64,000 nucleotides of DNA from Aricia agestis (Eukaryota > Arthropoda > Insecta > Lepidoptera > Lycaenidae). The DNA lies in the NCBI RefSeq assembly GCF_905147365.1, contig NC_056422.1, forward strand, positions 9,178,501-9,242,500, read 5' to 3'. Each line of letters starts with the position of its first letter. Position 1 is the first letter of the stretch. This document shows, piece by piece, positions 12,851 to 24,259 of the stretch. The notes beneath the pieces were generated by a model. The model saw only the letters and a list, made by a program, of their open reading frames with translations, was not told where the DNA came from and ran no database searches. The position numbers and the translations under genes were made by a program.

Positions 12851-13663
12851 ATAATTATAAATGATAAGTATAAATAAATATTATTACGTATTATAAAATT
12901 GTAATAAAGGGCAAATTAAAAAACCACAAAAATTTAATTGGAGAGATAGGTATAAAAACACGTTTGGTTTATCTGAAATATTTCAACAGATCCCACTATA
13001 TTAAATTTTTTTAAGCTACTTAACGTATATAGGTTTCTACAATATAAATATTAAATTCATACATCCTAATTTAAACACACCGTAATTAGGTAAATTACCT
13101 ATCAAATTATGTATTTTACCAATTTAATATTTATATTTTTAACGAATAATTTTTACGAAAGAGTTTTCAGAAAATAGAGCTAATGAAACATATTTAGTAT
13201 TAATTTAAGACATTTCAATAAATTCATTATAATCATCAGTTATTAAGTAATTAAGTACATTATAAAACGTACAAAATAAAATAAATATTACCGATATTAA
13301 TTTAAAATCAAAGGGCAAAGGTTTTAACAGTATTTTATATAAATGTAGAGTTCTGTCATTGTACAAGAATTATATATTTTTATAATCACTTTAGTTATAT
13401 ACTATTTTACGCTCTGAAACTCTAAACAATTACATTATAATACATATTATTCTTTTTATTAAATATTAAGAATATTTTACATGACCGTGTGTAGGTACCT
13501 CCTCTATGTTATGGGGTGTCATCCCTGAATTTCAGGGCAGTGTCCGACTCTCCACTGAATTTCAGGAATTATGGCACAACCAGACCACCATGCCAATCTA
13601 GCCTGGATTTCAAAACATTCTGTATAAAATTTAAAAAAAATCGACCTTTCACTGATCACTTAC

Positions 13664-13676
13664 CGGACATTTTCAT
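13664..13676 (-). CDS. ham: First coding exon of a PRDM/Hamlet-like gene (start codon exon)
   Basis: On the minus strand this 13-nt coding segment reads ATG AAA ATG TCC G and is followed at once by GTAAGT, a near-consensus 5' splice site (13658-13663). It ends in phase 1, and the PR-domain exon at 5831-6204 begins with exactly the two bases needed to complete the codon, giving M-K-M-S-A-A-D-S. Both ATGs (13676 and 13670) have A at -3. An in-frame TGA two codons upstream (13680-13682) rules out a longer N-terminus, so the start is 13676 or 13670. The upstream sequence is GC-rich, as expected of a leader. A tiny start-codon exon before a large intron is plausible for a PRDM3/16-type gene. The phase match and strong donor are seen directly; joining the two exons is inference and needs a transcript. 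Confidence 0.66.
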
Positions 13677-13865
13677 AGTTCACCAAGAGTACATGCTTAC
13701 ACTCACTGTCTCACTACACTCACGACTAGTCGCGTGCGGTATCGTTAGGTCGTGTGGCGGCCGCGACGCGCGGTCCCCGAGTAACGGCCCGAGAGGAGCG
13801 CATCCCTAGAATCCCGAACCCGCGCCCCCCGTCCCGCTGACACCCCTCTCTTTCGCGCGTAGATA
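13677..13865 (-). promoter_or_regulatory. GC-rich 5' leader / proximal promoter of the PRDM/Hamlet-like gene
   Basis: Immediately upstream of the start codon the composition changes from strongly AT-rich to GC- and CpG-rich, most of all at 13740-13850 (tracts such as GGGGGGCGCGGG on the minus strand). Such islands in moth DNA typically mark leaders and core promoters of developmental genes. No TATA box is evident within 40 bp of the island edge, and the transcription start cannot be placed from sequence alone. On the plus strand a reading frame crosses this block, but its composition and position fit a leader better than coding sequence. Confidence 0.5.
13680..13694 (-). promoter_or_regulatory. 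Four-codon upstream ORF in the leader (M-Y-S-W-stop)
   Basis: Minus-strand ATG at 13692-13694 is followed by TAC TCT TGG TGA. The stop is only one codon (ACT) before the main ATG at 13676, and the uORF is in the same frame as the main reading frame. This arrangement would allow reinitiation or dampened translation; read-through of the TGA would add six N-terminal residues. Function is inference. Confidence 0.45.
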
Positions 13866-14639
13866 GGGATGTAACTAGACGTGTAGTTTTTTTGTCTTTT
13901 TTCTAGTAGAGTCTTTGAGGTAATGACAAAAATTTGAAATTCGAATCAGAGCTCGCAGGTTTCAAATGGCAAGGTAAACTCAAAACAATGGCTAAGGCGT
14001 CAAAACAATAGCCTTTTCTCCATCGGCTATATTGCGCAATACCCATGTTTCCGACACCTCGTGTATTAAACAAAAAGTCTTATACATGTGATAAAGAAGT
14101 TTCAGGCTACGCTGGTTCTCATTGTACGAATTAAGAATCGACCATTCACAGAGACCTGCCCACTTATCTTGTACAGTCATACGTCGGTTACATGATTTTC
14201 AGCCAATCGATGAATTAGCTAATTAGACTATTTAACAAAGAAGTTCAAAGATCACACTCATGAAAAATACATAACGATAGGTGTTTTCAAAAAACAACAT
14301 TTGAATTGTCACGACAGTTGACATTTAATCAACTTTCAATTATAATTAACAGTCAATTATATAAATAGATACCTACAGTTTATTGTAACTACAGTAAATA
14401 TTTGTACTGTATTCCAAGAACCTAATGTTCGAGTAGGTACAATTTATGTTTAATTCGCTTAGTTTTATTTATAAAAATGCAAGAAATGATTATAAACTAT
14501 AAAGTCAATCACAAGATTTGAAATCAGAACACGCATTTGAATCGCGTTCTATTTCTGAAATCCGCACCGAATTCAATGTAGAGCGCTTCAGTCTGAAAAT
14601 GTTGCAAGTGAGAGGGAAGATAACTAGATAACGCTCAAG

Positions 14640-14785
14640 ATCTGTGCGCGGCGGCGCGATTGGCCGGCGGCGGAGTGGGCGTGGCCCGGCGACGGATGCA
14701 CCAATGGGATGTACATTATTATCTGCGTCTTTGTCTGTCAGGAGTCTGTGATACAGGTGTAACGGTAGTTAGGTGTATATAGGCT
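14640..14785 (-). promoter_or_regulatory. GC-rich block with CCAAT and GC boxes; candidate distal promoter
   Basis: 14641-14700 is strongly GC-rich within AT-rich surroundings. It contains GATTGGCC (inverted CCAAT), CCAAT in the other orientation near 14700, and GGGCGTGGCC (GC/KLF-type box). On the minus strand CTATATAC lies at 14775-14782, which could serve as a TATA box for a start near 14750. This is about 1 kb upstream of the start codon, so it may be an alternative promoter with a long or spliced leader, or an enhancer. All roles are inferred from motifs. Confidence 0.35.
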
Positions 14786-14789
14786 TATG

Positions 14790-17700
14790 CAAACTGTACA
14801 TACTGCGTTAACTTTTCATGGAGGTTTTCGATGTTCATGATTGGTCTTTATTTGTCCAATTTATTTGAAAATATAGTGGGTTGAGCTTCGTATCTGTTTG
14901 ATGCTACAAGCTATGAAAAATATTTGAGTACTAACTAAAGAGAATCAAATAGTCTATAATGCAACGTACTTAATAATAATTAATAATTTTATGCATAGAC
15001 AAAAAGTAGTACTTGTGTATGTGCATGAACGTATAACATTTCCTCTACATTAAGCAAAACTTTAAGAAAACTTTACCAGTTGAAAACAAACCTTTAGCAC
15101 AGAATATATATTAGTAGTACCAGCCTTTAGTACGAACGTAGCTTAGGTCTACTTATACCTAATTTATTTTCGGGTAGATTTATCCCAGTAGAATAGAAAT
15201 AGTCTATTGTTTTATTGTAATTATGAGTGTATTTTTATATGATCTACATTACCTATCTATTTAAAAATAAGCAAATCTCTACATATTATTTCACATTTTT
15301 CAGCAAGGAATACGAGTATTTCATGACCGTGTCAAAATTATTTTCTTTTCTTCATTTTACATTATTCTTCATTCATTTTATTTATTCGTATGAAAACTTT
15401 TTGCCTTTATCTAGATTTTAATTAAAACAATGATCTGTCCATGTGTGAAAGCGAGAACCAGAATCGATTTGCTTTAGACTCGTATCGTAATCGATTTTAA
15501 TATAGACACGATAATTGATTTCACACGTCCATATTGTCAGGTAGATAAGAGCCAATGTTACTTATCAAATAGCAAACATATTCCATGATTAAATAGCAAA
15601 AACTAATATTAAAGCATCTGAGAATTACTGTTCCATTTTTCTTGAGGTTTTCTTTAGATAAAGCAGATAGTTACATCTTATTACATATTATTACCTCCAA
15701 TATTCGAATTTTTAAAAGTTACATTAAAGCAAGACATAAATACATCACACAAAATACGCTTGTTATGGCCGTTTTCTAAATGTAGAGTTAGTAAATAAAC
15801 GTTCCATATTTAAATACTCAGTTAATACGTAGCAATACTTAGACTACTAGGTACTACACTTAAAATGCGCCTTCTCTCGTGTCTACATTATAAAATTCCT
15901 CATTTATATCATCAACTAGCGAAGTAGAGAGCCGCGTCATTTCAAGTTGGACAAGCTCTATCTACTTATTTTTTCATACCAACAGCATTAAGTATCTGTA
16001 GTAAATCTCCATGATTATTAACAAAACCTGCCAAGGCGAGTCACAAAACTACTATACTATTCTAGTCTATAAAATTCGGTGGTATAATCCGTACGTAGAC
16101 GTTCTAAAAGTGTTAATTTTTAAGTGATTTGGAAATAAAATTTTAATTTATTTAGACGATATTGCGTCGCTGTTTAAGTATTTGCGCCCTAGGCTACAAA
16201 CATTTTTTTGTTCCATTTTCAATGCAGTCTTGTTCTAAATAATCAAAAAAACATAACGGCATTCATAACTCAATACGTACCTAATTTTTGTGGGTTAGTA
16301 CACGAATGCTTAACTGCGTCCATATAGTTACTCTACCAAACTTGTCTTTATATAAAACCTTGAGAATACTCTCTACAGTATAGAATATATATTATAAGCT
16401 CGTATGTGACCACACATCAAGGGTCGTAACGGACCTCCACGCGGGGGGCGTCTGGACCGCCATCTTGGACAAAGGAAGCTGGCAAACAGGAAATAAACGA
16501 GTTCAGATACAATATCTATAGTGTTGAAAGTCGAAAGTGTAGATTATATTATTTGCTAGGATTACTTATACAAGGGTGTACCTACATTATTACCTATGTA
16601 CCGTATTTGATAGAGTTTTTCAGTTTGATAAAGTTTTGCTAAAATATTGGCATAAAAATCCTAACTACCATAATTAATTTTTGTTGAATAATTAATTTAG
16701 GTGTTGGCTTAAGAACCTTCTCAAAGCTAACAATAGAGATAACAAGACGTTCAACATCTACACAAACATTTACTACGTATTATAGATGCCTGAAATAAAT
16801 GGTCAAATAAATAAATAAATAAAATTACTTATCATATAATTATATTCAAATCATTTGGTCTATGACAAACTGACTGCGCTTTCAACGCATGGTTCTTTTT
16901 CTTTACAATCCTCCCTGTATTTAAATATTCGTCCAAAGGCAGTTACAAACTTAAGAATTGAGAATAGTTGCAGGTACAGCCAAAAGAATATAGAGAGGAA
17001 AGAAAGAAAACACGTCCCCAATACTCTCGGAACTTAAATAGCTATATATTTAGAAACAAACGTGAAGGTGGCAGAGAGATCTCGGGCAGAATTCCTAATG
17101 CGTACGTGAGTGAGTTTTGTGGCGACAATTTCTCCCCCCTGAGGGGGAAGCCCTCCCCCTTCTGTTTACGCTTGCATGTAGTTCACGATTTTTATGTTAT
17201 CCTTGTTTTATGAGGCTATGAATCTCAAAAAGTCGAGATACACTCTATTTTAAGTTGAGAGAGTATAAGTTCTTATAAGAAATTTGAAAGTTGCTTACTC
17301 TTGAGGGTTAAACTTTCTAAAATTATTACCTTGCAGTTGAGGTAATTGATTAGATTCGTTTCTAAGGTTCTTTGGCATCTTAACAAAATCTTTGTTAATA
17401 GGTTAAGGTGTTTCACACTATCCAGTCAAAGACACTATTTTAAAGTAAACTGCTGTCCTACCTTTACTTGTTATCTAAATTGAAAGGACTATTTTATAAA
17501 TCGATTGACTTTCTGTAGAGACTCAAAGGAAACATAAAACACTTGACCTCTTTCAATTATCAGAAGCACAAACGGAAAGTAGCAGAATACGATTTGATCG
17601 CTATCAAATAGTCCACCCTCTGCAAACTTAAAAAGTTGAATTTAAAATCACAATAGAGTTTCCATTTTGTGCGGACGATGGCCGCTACCTCCCGGGGCGA

Positions 17701-19830
17701 TCCGATTTATAGTGGCAATAAAATAGTATTACACGGTAATGGCAACACTTACTTACTGTCAACACAGATACTAAATTGTTTTTTTGGAATGGCTGCATTT
17801 TAAATGCACTTGGAAATGTATCGAGTACAATATTTAGTTTAGTCTAGACTTGTGTTTAGATTTTATTTAGCTTGCTATTATGTTACCAATTCAACATTTA
17901 CAAAGTATTAAACATTTTGTGTCTAATATATATTAAACATTATTCAACAGCACTTTCGGTAGGCACAAGTGAAAAATGGTTTTCAAATTAATAAAGTTCA
18001 TGCTAAAGCATTTGATAGCGTCAAAGATATTAATCAGTTGAACTTGTCGGAACACTTTGTTGAAACAATATAATTAGGCGAAGGGAGAGCGTCAAAACTT
18101 GGTATCATGTCAAACGAAGTAATCGTGGTGTAATTGACCCGGCATCAGAACGGGGGCTCATCAATCAACGCACCCTAAAGATACGGAACAACTTAGCGAC
18201 TGGAGCGATTTTGTTACATGTTTATTACATTAGGATGCATTAAATAGGTGTTTTATTTGCCAAAATTATAAAATAAACAAATGAACAAGTGCATATTTAA
18301 ATAAATACGTACTAAAAAAGTTGGGTTACGCAAGGTCGCGTTATAAGTCCGAAAAAGTTTGTAATTTATAATAATGATTTTAATTAAGTTCGATATGAAT
18401 TATAGAATCACCATTGGTAACAAAATTACATCACTAATGGTCGTCATATCTACAAGCTAGATTGAAATATTAAACTTGGACCACGTCAAGTCGTTAAAAC
18501 CACTCACAAGCGTTATCCTCACTTCAGTTTTAGTGATCGTTAGAGAAAATCTGCTTAATGCGTTGTAATGTATTTGTAAGAAATGTATTATGATCATTAT
18601 CAGCATCAAATTCAGGAATCTTGTGTGAAATGATAATATTATGATATCTTTATATTTTATAATATTAAGTTGTTACTTAACACTTAACAGTAGGTATGTT
18701 TACCTATTCTTATTTAATTGTTTCTAGCAATGCCATTCTGTCAAAACTACCCTTTCCTTTAATAGCAATACCTATTATTTCCCATTTCGCGGATAAGTCC
18801 AATTTCACCGGCAAAACTATTAGAAATCGTCCCTCACCTTTCCTTATTCCCCTAAAGATTTTCACTGCACGAAACTAGGGCGAACGCTTACTTGAGTTTC
18901 GGTAGTTTTCGGGAATCCACTTCCGGTTACTCAGTAACCGGGACCGGGTTTTTTGATCAAAATTTATCCACCTGATAGTGTTGTGATTAGTTACGCGTTT
19001 GGTGTTATCCAATCCAATTAGATATCGAAAAATTAAACTTCTCTTTTCAAAATTTCCAAAAAGTTTTTAATTCCAGCTTTAAGGCTACAGTATTTTCCTC
19101 AGGTCTAAAAGAAGTCAGTTTTATCTACAAGAATGATCACATTGTATGCACTTCTATAGATATGCCCATAGACCATAAGTCTAGTGTCAGCCTACCATCT
19201 AGTGATATTCGAAAATCACCGGCCCTTAGACCCTTCAAGTAAACGCTCGCCCTAAGACATCGTATACGTCCAGCACCCTATTAAACCAAATCGACTTGAT
19301 AACGCACAAAGGTATTTCGCATTGACTTCAACACAATGGTCCTTCGCCAAATTACACTCCAGCTCTGCAATTACCGGCGGCAACAACAGATATTTGTATG
19401 ACAATAAAGAAGTTTTTACAACGAAATACGATACGAAACGTTTATGAACTGTGAGAATTGCAATAACAAGGTAAAACAGCTCAATGACTGATTTTAAATA
19501 ATTTTGTGCGAAATTATTGATGCTAGATTGATGTAAGTCATAGAAATTGTTTCATATTATCGCGGTGATTTAGTCGGGCTATGTCAAACCTATAGATCCT
19601 CATATGGGGAGATAACCCGACCAAATAAAGTAGAACCTACTTTACCATCTGCATATGAATCGATCTGATAGTACTTTCAGTACGAATGTGCGTTTTCTCT
19701 GTAACATATATTTTAATGTTCAATGTTCAGCAATAATGTAATTTGCTGCATTTATTTTCAGTTTCAAACACATTTTAATTCGGACAGAATTTAATATTTA
19801 AACATTATTAATAAGTTTTTCTAATTTATT
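14790..19830. other. Intergenic or distal upstream DNA without recognised genes
   Basis: AT-rich, with scattered modestly GC-rich patches (16430-16500, 17100-17170, 17670-17710). I found no exon chain, RNA gene or complete transposon. A YY1-type motif at about 16461-16473 is reported among the findings. Confidence 0.4.
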
Positions 19831-19831
19831 T

Positions 19832-20125
19832 ATTTTTTGTAATAAGGGGGCAAACGAGCAAACGGGTCACCTGATGAAAAGCAACTTCCGTCGCTCATGG
19901 ACACTCGCAGCATCAGAAGAGCTGCAGGTACGTTGCCGGCCTTTTAAGAGGGAATAGGGCAATAGGGGAGGGTAGGGAAGGGAAAAGGGATGGGGCCTTC
20001 GGTAAACTCACTCACTCGGCGAAACACAGCGCAAGCTCTGTTTCACGCCGGTTTTCTGTGAGCCCGTGGTATTTCTCCGGTCGAGCCGGCCCATTCGTGC
20101 CGAAGCATGGCTGTCCCACGTCAAA
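19832..20125 (-). mobile_element. SINE-like element A, near full-length
   Basis: The left end TTTTTTGTAATAAGGGGGC is the reverse of the poly(A) side; the right end is GCATGGCTGTCCCACGTC. It carries the GTTGCCGGCCTTTTAAGAG and GGTATTTCTCCGGTCGAGCC modules. The purine tract is short compared with copies at 35055 and 56721. Confidence 0.75.
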
Positions 20126-20129
20126 TTTA

Positions 20130-21170
20130 AAAGAATTAACACGACGGTGGTCTTTCCTGTCACGCAATCAATAGTAATAACTAATAATATAAAGTGTAAA
20201 CAATAAACATTACTCAGAAAACCGCACATATCACCGGTCAATTGAAAGAAATTAAAATTCTCTGTACGTAAGTTTATCTAAAGTGACCTTCCTGTTCATC
20301 TCTTTACTGATAGTCGACCCTATTTCTTCTACAGTCTACACAGAACTGTAGATTCTACGTAAATTCTAATTTTATCGATATTATCAAAGCGTCATAGTTT
20401 CTATCATCATTAGATCATCATCATCGTTAGTTATTTTCTACCTCTATCTTTAGAAATACGCTTAAAAAATTTAAAAAACGGAACACTGTTGTACATCAAA
20501 AAACTTTTGCTATCCCCAAATTCTACATGAGTCTAGTACATGAGCTCAAACAGTTAACTTCATAAAGTGATAATAGGCCCGTCAGGCGCGAGAGCCCGCT
20601 GAGCTGTCAGCGTGTCAAAGGGTAAGCTGTCACCGCGGGAGGCTTTCCCTTGGATCTTTTTAGCGCTATAATTAATAATTGATCACAAAAGCCTGGGCTC
20701 TTTGTTTTGGATTTGGATTTTGACAGGAAACTGGCGATCAATTTGTCTGTGGAGTCTTTAGCTGGGCTTACAGCGAAACTAAAAATTTTAGACTTTGTGC
20801 TATTAGAAATGCTATTTTTAAATTGATATGATACTAGCGGAATATAACAATCGTATTGGTAAATATAGGAGAAGCATCAAAACCAATAATTGTCATAATT
20901 GCTTTTCTGATTCTTATGAGACAGATCCCACCAAAAACATGAAGTGTCAAAAGAGCCAAGCCTATCTACGCAATATTTCTATCGTAAAAAGTTTTCAGAT
21001 CACATTTAAGCCAAGCCTTCAACTTACTTTGTAATTTTAAATCATCATTCAATGGCTGTATCAATAATTGTAGCGACTTGGCAATAAGCACAATAGATAC
21101 ATAAATGTGATCAGCAATATTTGGAGGAGTTAATACTTAATAGTTACACAGACCGTGAGCGTTAAGGGTC
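20130..21170. other. No gene recognised
   Basis: AT-rich. There is a short hairpin TCTACAGT/ACTGTAGA around 20330-20352 and a GC-richer patch at 20580-20650. Nothing else is supportable. Confidence 0.35.
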
Positions 21171-21176
21171 CCCCCG

Positions 21177-21316
21177 ACTTGCAATTTAAAGTTGGCCGAC
21201 TATCGTACAAACCATACGCTCGTGTTCATACAAATTGGAGCGACATGGCGATGGCGCTTCTATCTTGATCTATTTCTGTAGTTTGTACGATAGTCGGCCA
21301 ACTTTAAATTGTAAGT
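21177..21316. mobile_element. MITE with 36-bp terminal inverted repeats
   Basis: ACTTGCAATTTAAAGTTGG...ACTATCGTACAAAC at the left is mirrored by GTTTGTACGATAGT...CAATTT-type sequence at 21281-21316 with one mismatch. Total length is 140 bp with no coding capacity. Confidence 0.75.
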
Positions 21317-21319
21317 GTG

Positions 21320-22120
21320 CGGTGACACTAAGTATTTTTAAGTATGTATCGGCGCATTTGGTCGATGACAGGTACGTGGCCAATTAGTCGCTTATTATTT
21401 CTCTTGTTTCAATTTTACATCTTACAGTCAAGATATCAAAGCCTAGATATCGGAAAACACTTAACAGTTCCATACAATCAATCAATTCTCGAATAAGGGG
21501 GAGTTCTCATCTGTTTCTCCGGTATGATCGAGTAATTACCTTCGCGATAAATCGGCCTTCCCTCCGGCGCATCGCGCGCCACAACTGTCGATGTCACCTT
21601 AATTTACGACCCTCAATTATAAATTTCACACTCATCCCACCGTTCTAAAATAAACCCTATTGTATATTCCTCAGAATTGAAATTAGATTGGTTGGATTCG
21701 GACATTTCCGAAGTTTTGACACAAAGGGGATAACTAAGGAAAGTTACTTTGACATCAAAGGTTATCGAAATGGGTGTTGGAATATTGAATTGAAAAATGT
21801 TTTGGGGTGGCATTTTTTACGTCAAGGTACATAAGACTAGAAAATTCCTTGCCTTCATCAACACAAGTTCTGTTACACTCGGCCTCGGCGCAATAAGAAA
21901 GGGAAAAATTGGGCAAAATTTTTACCGACTTTAAAACAATTTTACCCTATTTCAAGAATAATAAAGTACTGTTTTTTAATTAATTATTTTCATTCCGATT
22001 GCTTGTGATTTGATATTCTTATTATTTTTAGTACCTTAATTAGTGAAAGGTATAATACCACCATAATCAAGGTTTCTATTGGCTTGCCTAAAAAATAATA
22101 TTTCATTGATGACACACCAG
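21320..22120. other. No gene recognised
   Basis: AT-rich sequence. A patch at 21540-21600 is slightly GC-richer. No repeat family shared with the rest of the window was seen. Confidence 0.35.
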
Positions 22121-22121
22121 A

Positions 22122-22332
22122 TGGTGACTGTCTGTCTGTCTGATACCTCTTCACGCGTAGGTCGCTGAACCGATTTTGCTGAAATTTTGTATGGAGATTA
22201 GATATCTCTAATTTTCATACAAAATTTACTTTGAGTATGATAGGATATTGTTTATTGATATATATGATAGGATATTCTTGCGATAAACCAATGTTGGCGC
22301 AAATAAGTTGCGGGCGCGGCGTCATCTCGTAT
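22122..22332 (+). mobile_element. Diverged Helitron-like H2 copy carrying a foldback insertion
   Basis: The GTCTGTCTGTCTGATACC, GAACCGATTTTGCTGAAAT and TTGCGGGCGCGGCGTCATC modules follow H2 order. Between ATGGAGA and TACTTTGAG, which are adjacent in sister copies, about 28 extra bases form an inverted copy of the preceding ATTTTGTATGGAGATTAGA. Confidence 0.6.
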
Positions 22333-22674
22333 TTCATTATTTCGATTGTCCTCCAAAATTATCATGCTCTGTCGCTATTAAAATTGGCGATTGTGCTCAT
22401 TAAAGTGATTTTATATTACCGAAATAGATAAGACCTAATGATTGAATTTCCCGTAATTAAAACTGTTTGTATGATAGTGTGCTAACGATGTGTTTTTATG
22501 ACCATTTCCTTCTGACCCCTGACATGAGATACTATGGTACTGCTAATTAAACTTAACACTCCATTGTTATCAGTTCGGGGCTATACGCTATAACATTAAC
22601 AATGACTATAAAGTTTCGTGACTTTAAAATAGAATTTTAAAAGTGATTTCATGACACCCCGTCTCTTTTATCTA

Positions 22675-22910
22675 TTACACATACTTCCTACTAATCTATA
22701 TCTTAATATATATATTTCTTGTGTGCGTGTGTATGTGACTGAACTCCTCCTAAACGACTGGACCAATTTTGATGAAATTTTTTGTGTGTGTTCGTGGAGA
22801 TTCGAGAATGGTTTAGATTTACAGTTTGGTCTACTGGAAAATGTTTTTTCAATTAATTTCTTATTTATAAGGAGTTGTTGATTTTGGAATGTTTTACATT
22901 AGATCCGGCG
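22675..22910 (+). repeat. Probable Helitron-like repeat (5' portion)
   Basis: The stretch ATCTATATCTTAATATATAT, then GTGTATGTGACTGAACTCCTCC and GACTGGACCAATTTTGATG, has the 'response-like' layout typical of lepidopteran short repeats. No second copy is present in the window, so assignment is weak. Confidence 0.35.
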
Positions 22911-23049
22911 GACGGCGCTATCATCGCATTCAATATTATTCTATTTCAATTTTAGTTTGTCCTGACAGATGTTGCTACGATTAATTTGAAAAAAAAATTG
23001 TTATTCAATTCATGTGCTGATTAAAATATTAAATAAATAACACATAGGC

Positions 23050-23340
23050 TACAATTTTAACCGACTTTCAAAATGGGGGAGGTGTTATGTTCGTTTTCTT
23101 ATATTCAACGATTACTCCGCCGTTTGTTAACCGATTTTCAAAATTTTTCTTTTGGTATATAGGGTATCATCCCAATTTGGTATTATATTCAGAAAAGTGG
23201 TGATCTGATGAAGGATCCATAAGTAATCGAGGGAACTCCTCAAAACTTATAGGGAAACATATGGTGACTTCGGTTTCGTGAGAAGTATTCTAAGCATATG
23301 CTACCAACAAGTAAGATTTTGCCCCGAGATATACCTGGTA
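23050..23340 (+). repeat. Interspersed repeat of the 'ACCGACTT' type
   Basis: It begins TTTTAACCGACTTTCAAAA, then GGGGGAGGTGTTATGTTCG and ATATAGGGTATCATCCCAA. It resembles segments at 33601-33845 and 41607-41965 that begin or end with ACCGACTT and a poly-A or purine run. Confidence 0.45.
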
Positions 23341-23454
23341 TACCGTGGTTCGGAAGGTGCTGAGAGAATTCCTGATTCTTTATAGATACAAGTTTGGGAG
23401 TTTCGGCGTTGTTTTAAGAACAGAAAGCATATGCTACTATGCAAATTACATTCT

Positions 23455-23482
23455 TCATCATCATCATCATCATCATCATCAC
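23455..23482 (+). repeat. (CAT)n microsatellite
   Basis: About nine uninterrupted CAT units. A reading frame across it would encode a histidine run but has no other coding character. Confidence 0.85.
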
Positions 23483-23567
23483 TACCATATTATACCATTT
23501 CATAGTCTTTTAGATCGAGACTCGAGTTTGTCAAGCGATAATTAAAAAAAATCTATATCTACCTAAT

Positions 23568-23844
23568 ATTATAAACCTGAAGAGTATGTTTGCTTGAACG
23601 CGTCAATCTCAGAAACTACAGGTCCGATTTAAAAACTTATCTCAGTGTTAGATAGATCATTTATTGAGTAAGACTCATCATTTATCGAGAAGGTTATATT
23701 ATATTATTACTCTAAGACTAATACGACAGAAGAAACTCAGGAAAATGTGGGAAAAACGGGGGAAATATTTTTTATGGGAAAATGTACCTACGGATTCTGT
23801 AAAATTTCTAATTTACGCGGGCGAAGCCGCGCGGGACATCTAGT
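23568..23844 (+). mobile_element. Helitron-like H4 copy ending in CTAGT
   Basis: It contains TATTATAAACCTGAAGAG, AACGCGTCAATCTCAGAAAC and AATACGACAGAAGAAAC. It ends GCGCGGGACATCTAGT at 23844. It directly abuts an H3 copy. Confidence 0.55.
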
Positions 23845-24058
23845 ATTATATAAAACTCAAAGGTGACTGACTGACATGGTGATCTATCAACGCACAATCC
23901 AAACCACTGGACCGATCGGGCTGAAATTTGGCATGCAGGTAGATATTATGACGTAGGACGTAGGATCAATTCCACCTCCAAGGAGTTAAAATAGGGGATG
24001 AAAGTTTGTATATAATAATACTTCTTAACGCGAGCGAAGCCGCGGGCAAAAGCTCGTA
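23845..24058 (+). mobile_element. Helitron-like family H3 copy
   Basis: It starts ATTATATAAAACTCAAAGG and continues GACTGACATGGTGATCTATC, GACCGATCGGGCTGAAATTT and GGGGATGAAAGTTTGTATA. It ends GCGAAGCCGCGGGCAAAAGC. There are three copies in the window (also 35986 and 60146). Confidence 0.6.
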
Positions 24059-24252
24059 TCATTATAAATGCGAAATTGTGTCTGTCTGTTACCTCTTCAC
24101 GCCCAAATCGCTAAACAGATTTTGATGAAATTTTGTATGGCAATACTTTAAATCCCGGGAAAGGATATAGGATACTTTTTATCCCGGAAAAATGTACGGT
24201 TCTCGCGCGAGAAACGAATTATGGCGTGACGGTGTTGCGAGCGTTACCTAGT
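24059..24252 (+). mobile_element. Helitron-like H2 copy ending in CTAGT
   Basis: It follows the H3 copy directly: CATTATAAATGCGAAATTG, CTTCACGCCCAAATCGC, GGATACTTTTTATCCCGG, and the end GCGTTACCTAGT. Three short elements therefore lie end to end. Confidence 0.6.
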
Positions 24253-24259
24253 TATATAC

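Larger units (their letters stand above)
6205..13663 (-). other. Intron 1 of the PRDM/Hamlet-like gene
   Basis: A 7.46-kb intron inferred between the donor GTAAGT (13658-13663) and the CAG acceptor at 6205-6207. The acceptor side has a T-rich tract just upstream. It contains a Helitron-like fragment (about 7037-7245), a 5' fragment of the same family interrupted by a SINE-like element (9746-10203), a GACTAGTCGG-rich element (from 10355) and another CTAGT-type element (11675-11994). The rest is AT-rich and apparently unique. I saw no further exon. Long first introns of developmental regulators often carry enhancers, but nothing in the sequence alone proves one here. Confidence 0.6.

Noticed and set aside
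13516..13809. 97-residue plus-strand frame over the GC-rich block
   Set aside because: It overlaps the leader and start exon of the minus-strand ham-like gene; its C-terminal Arg/Gly/Pro content only reflects GC richness.
23345..23545. Frame with a nine-histidine run
   Set aside because: The histidines come from a (CAT)n microsatellite, with no other coding evidence.
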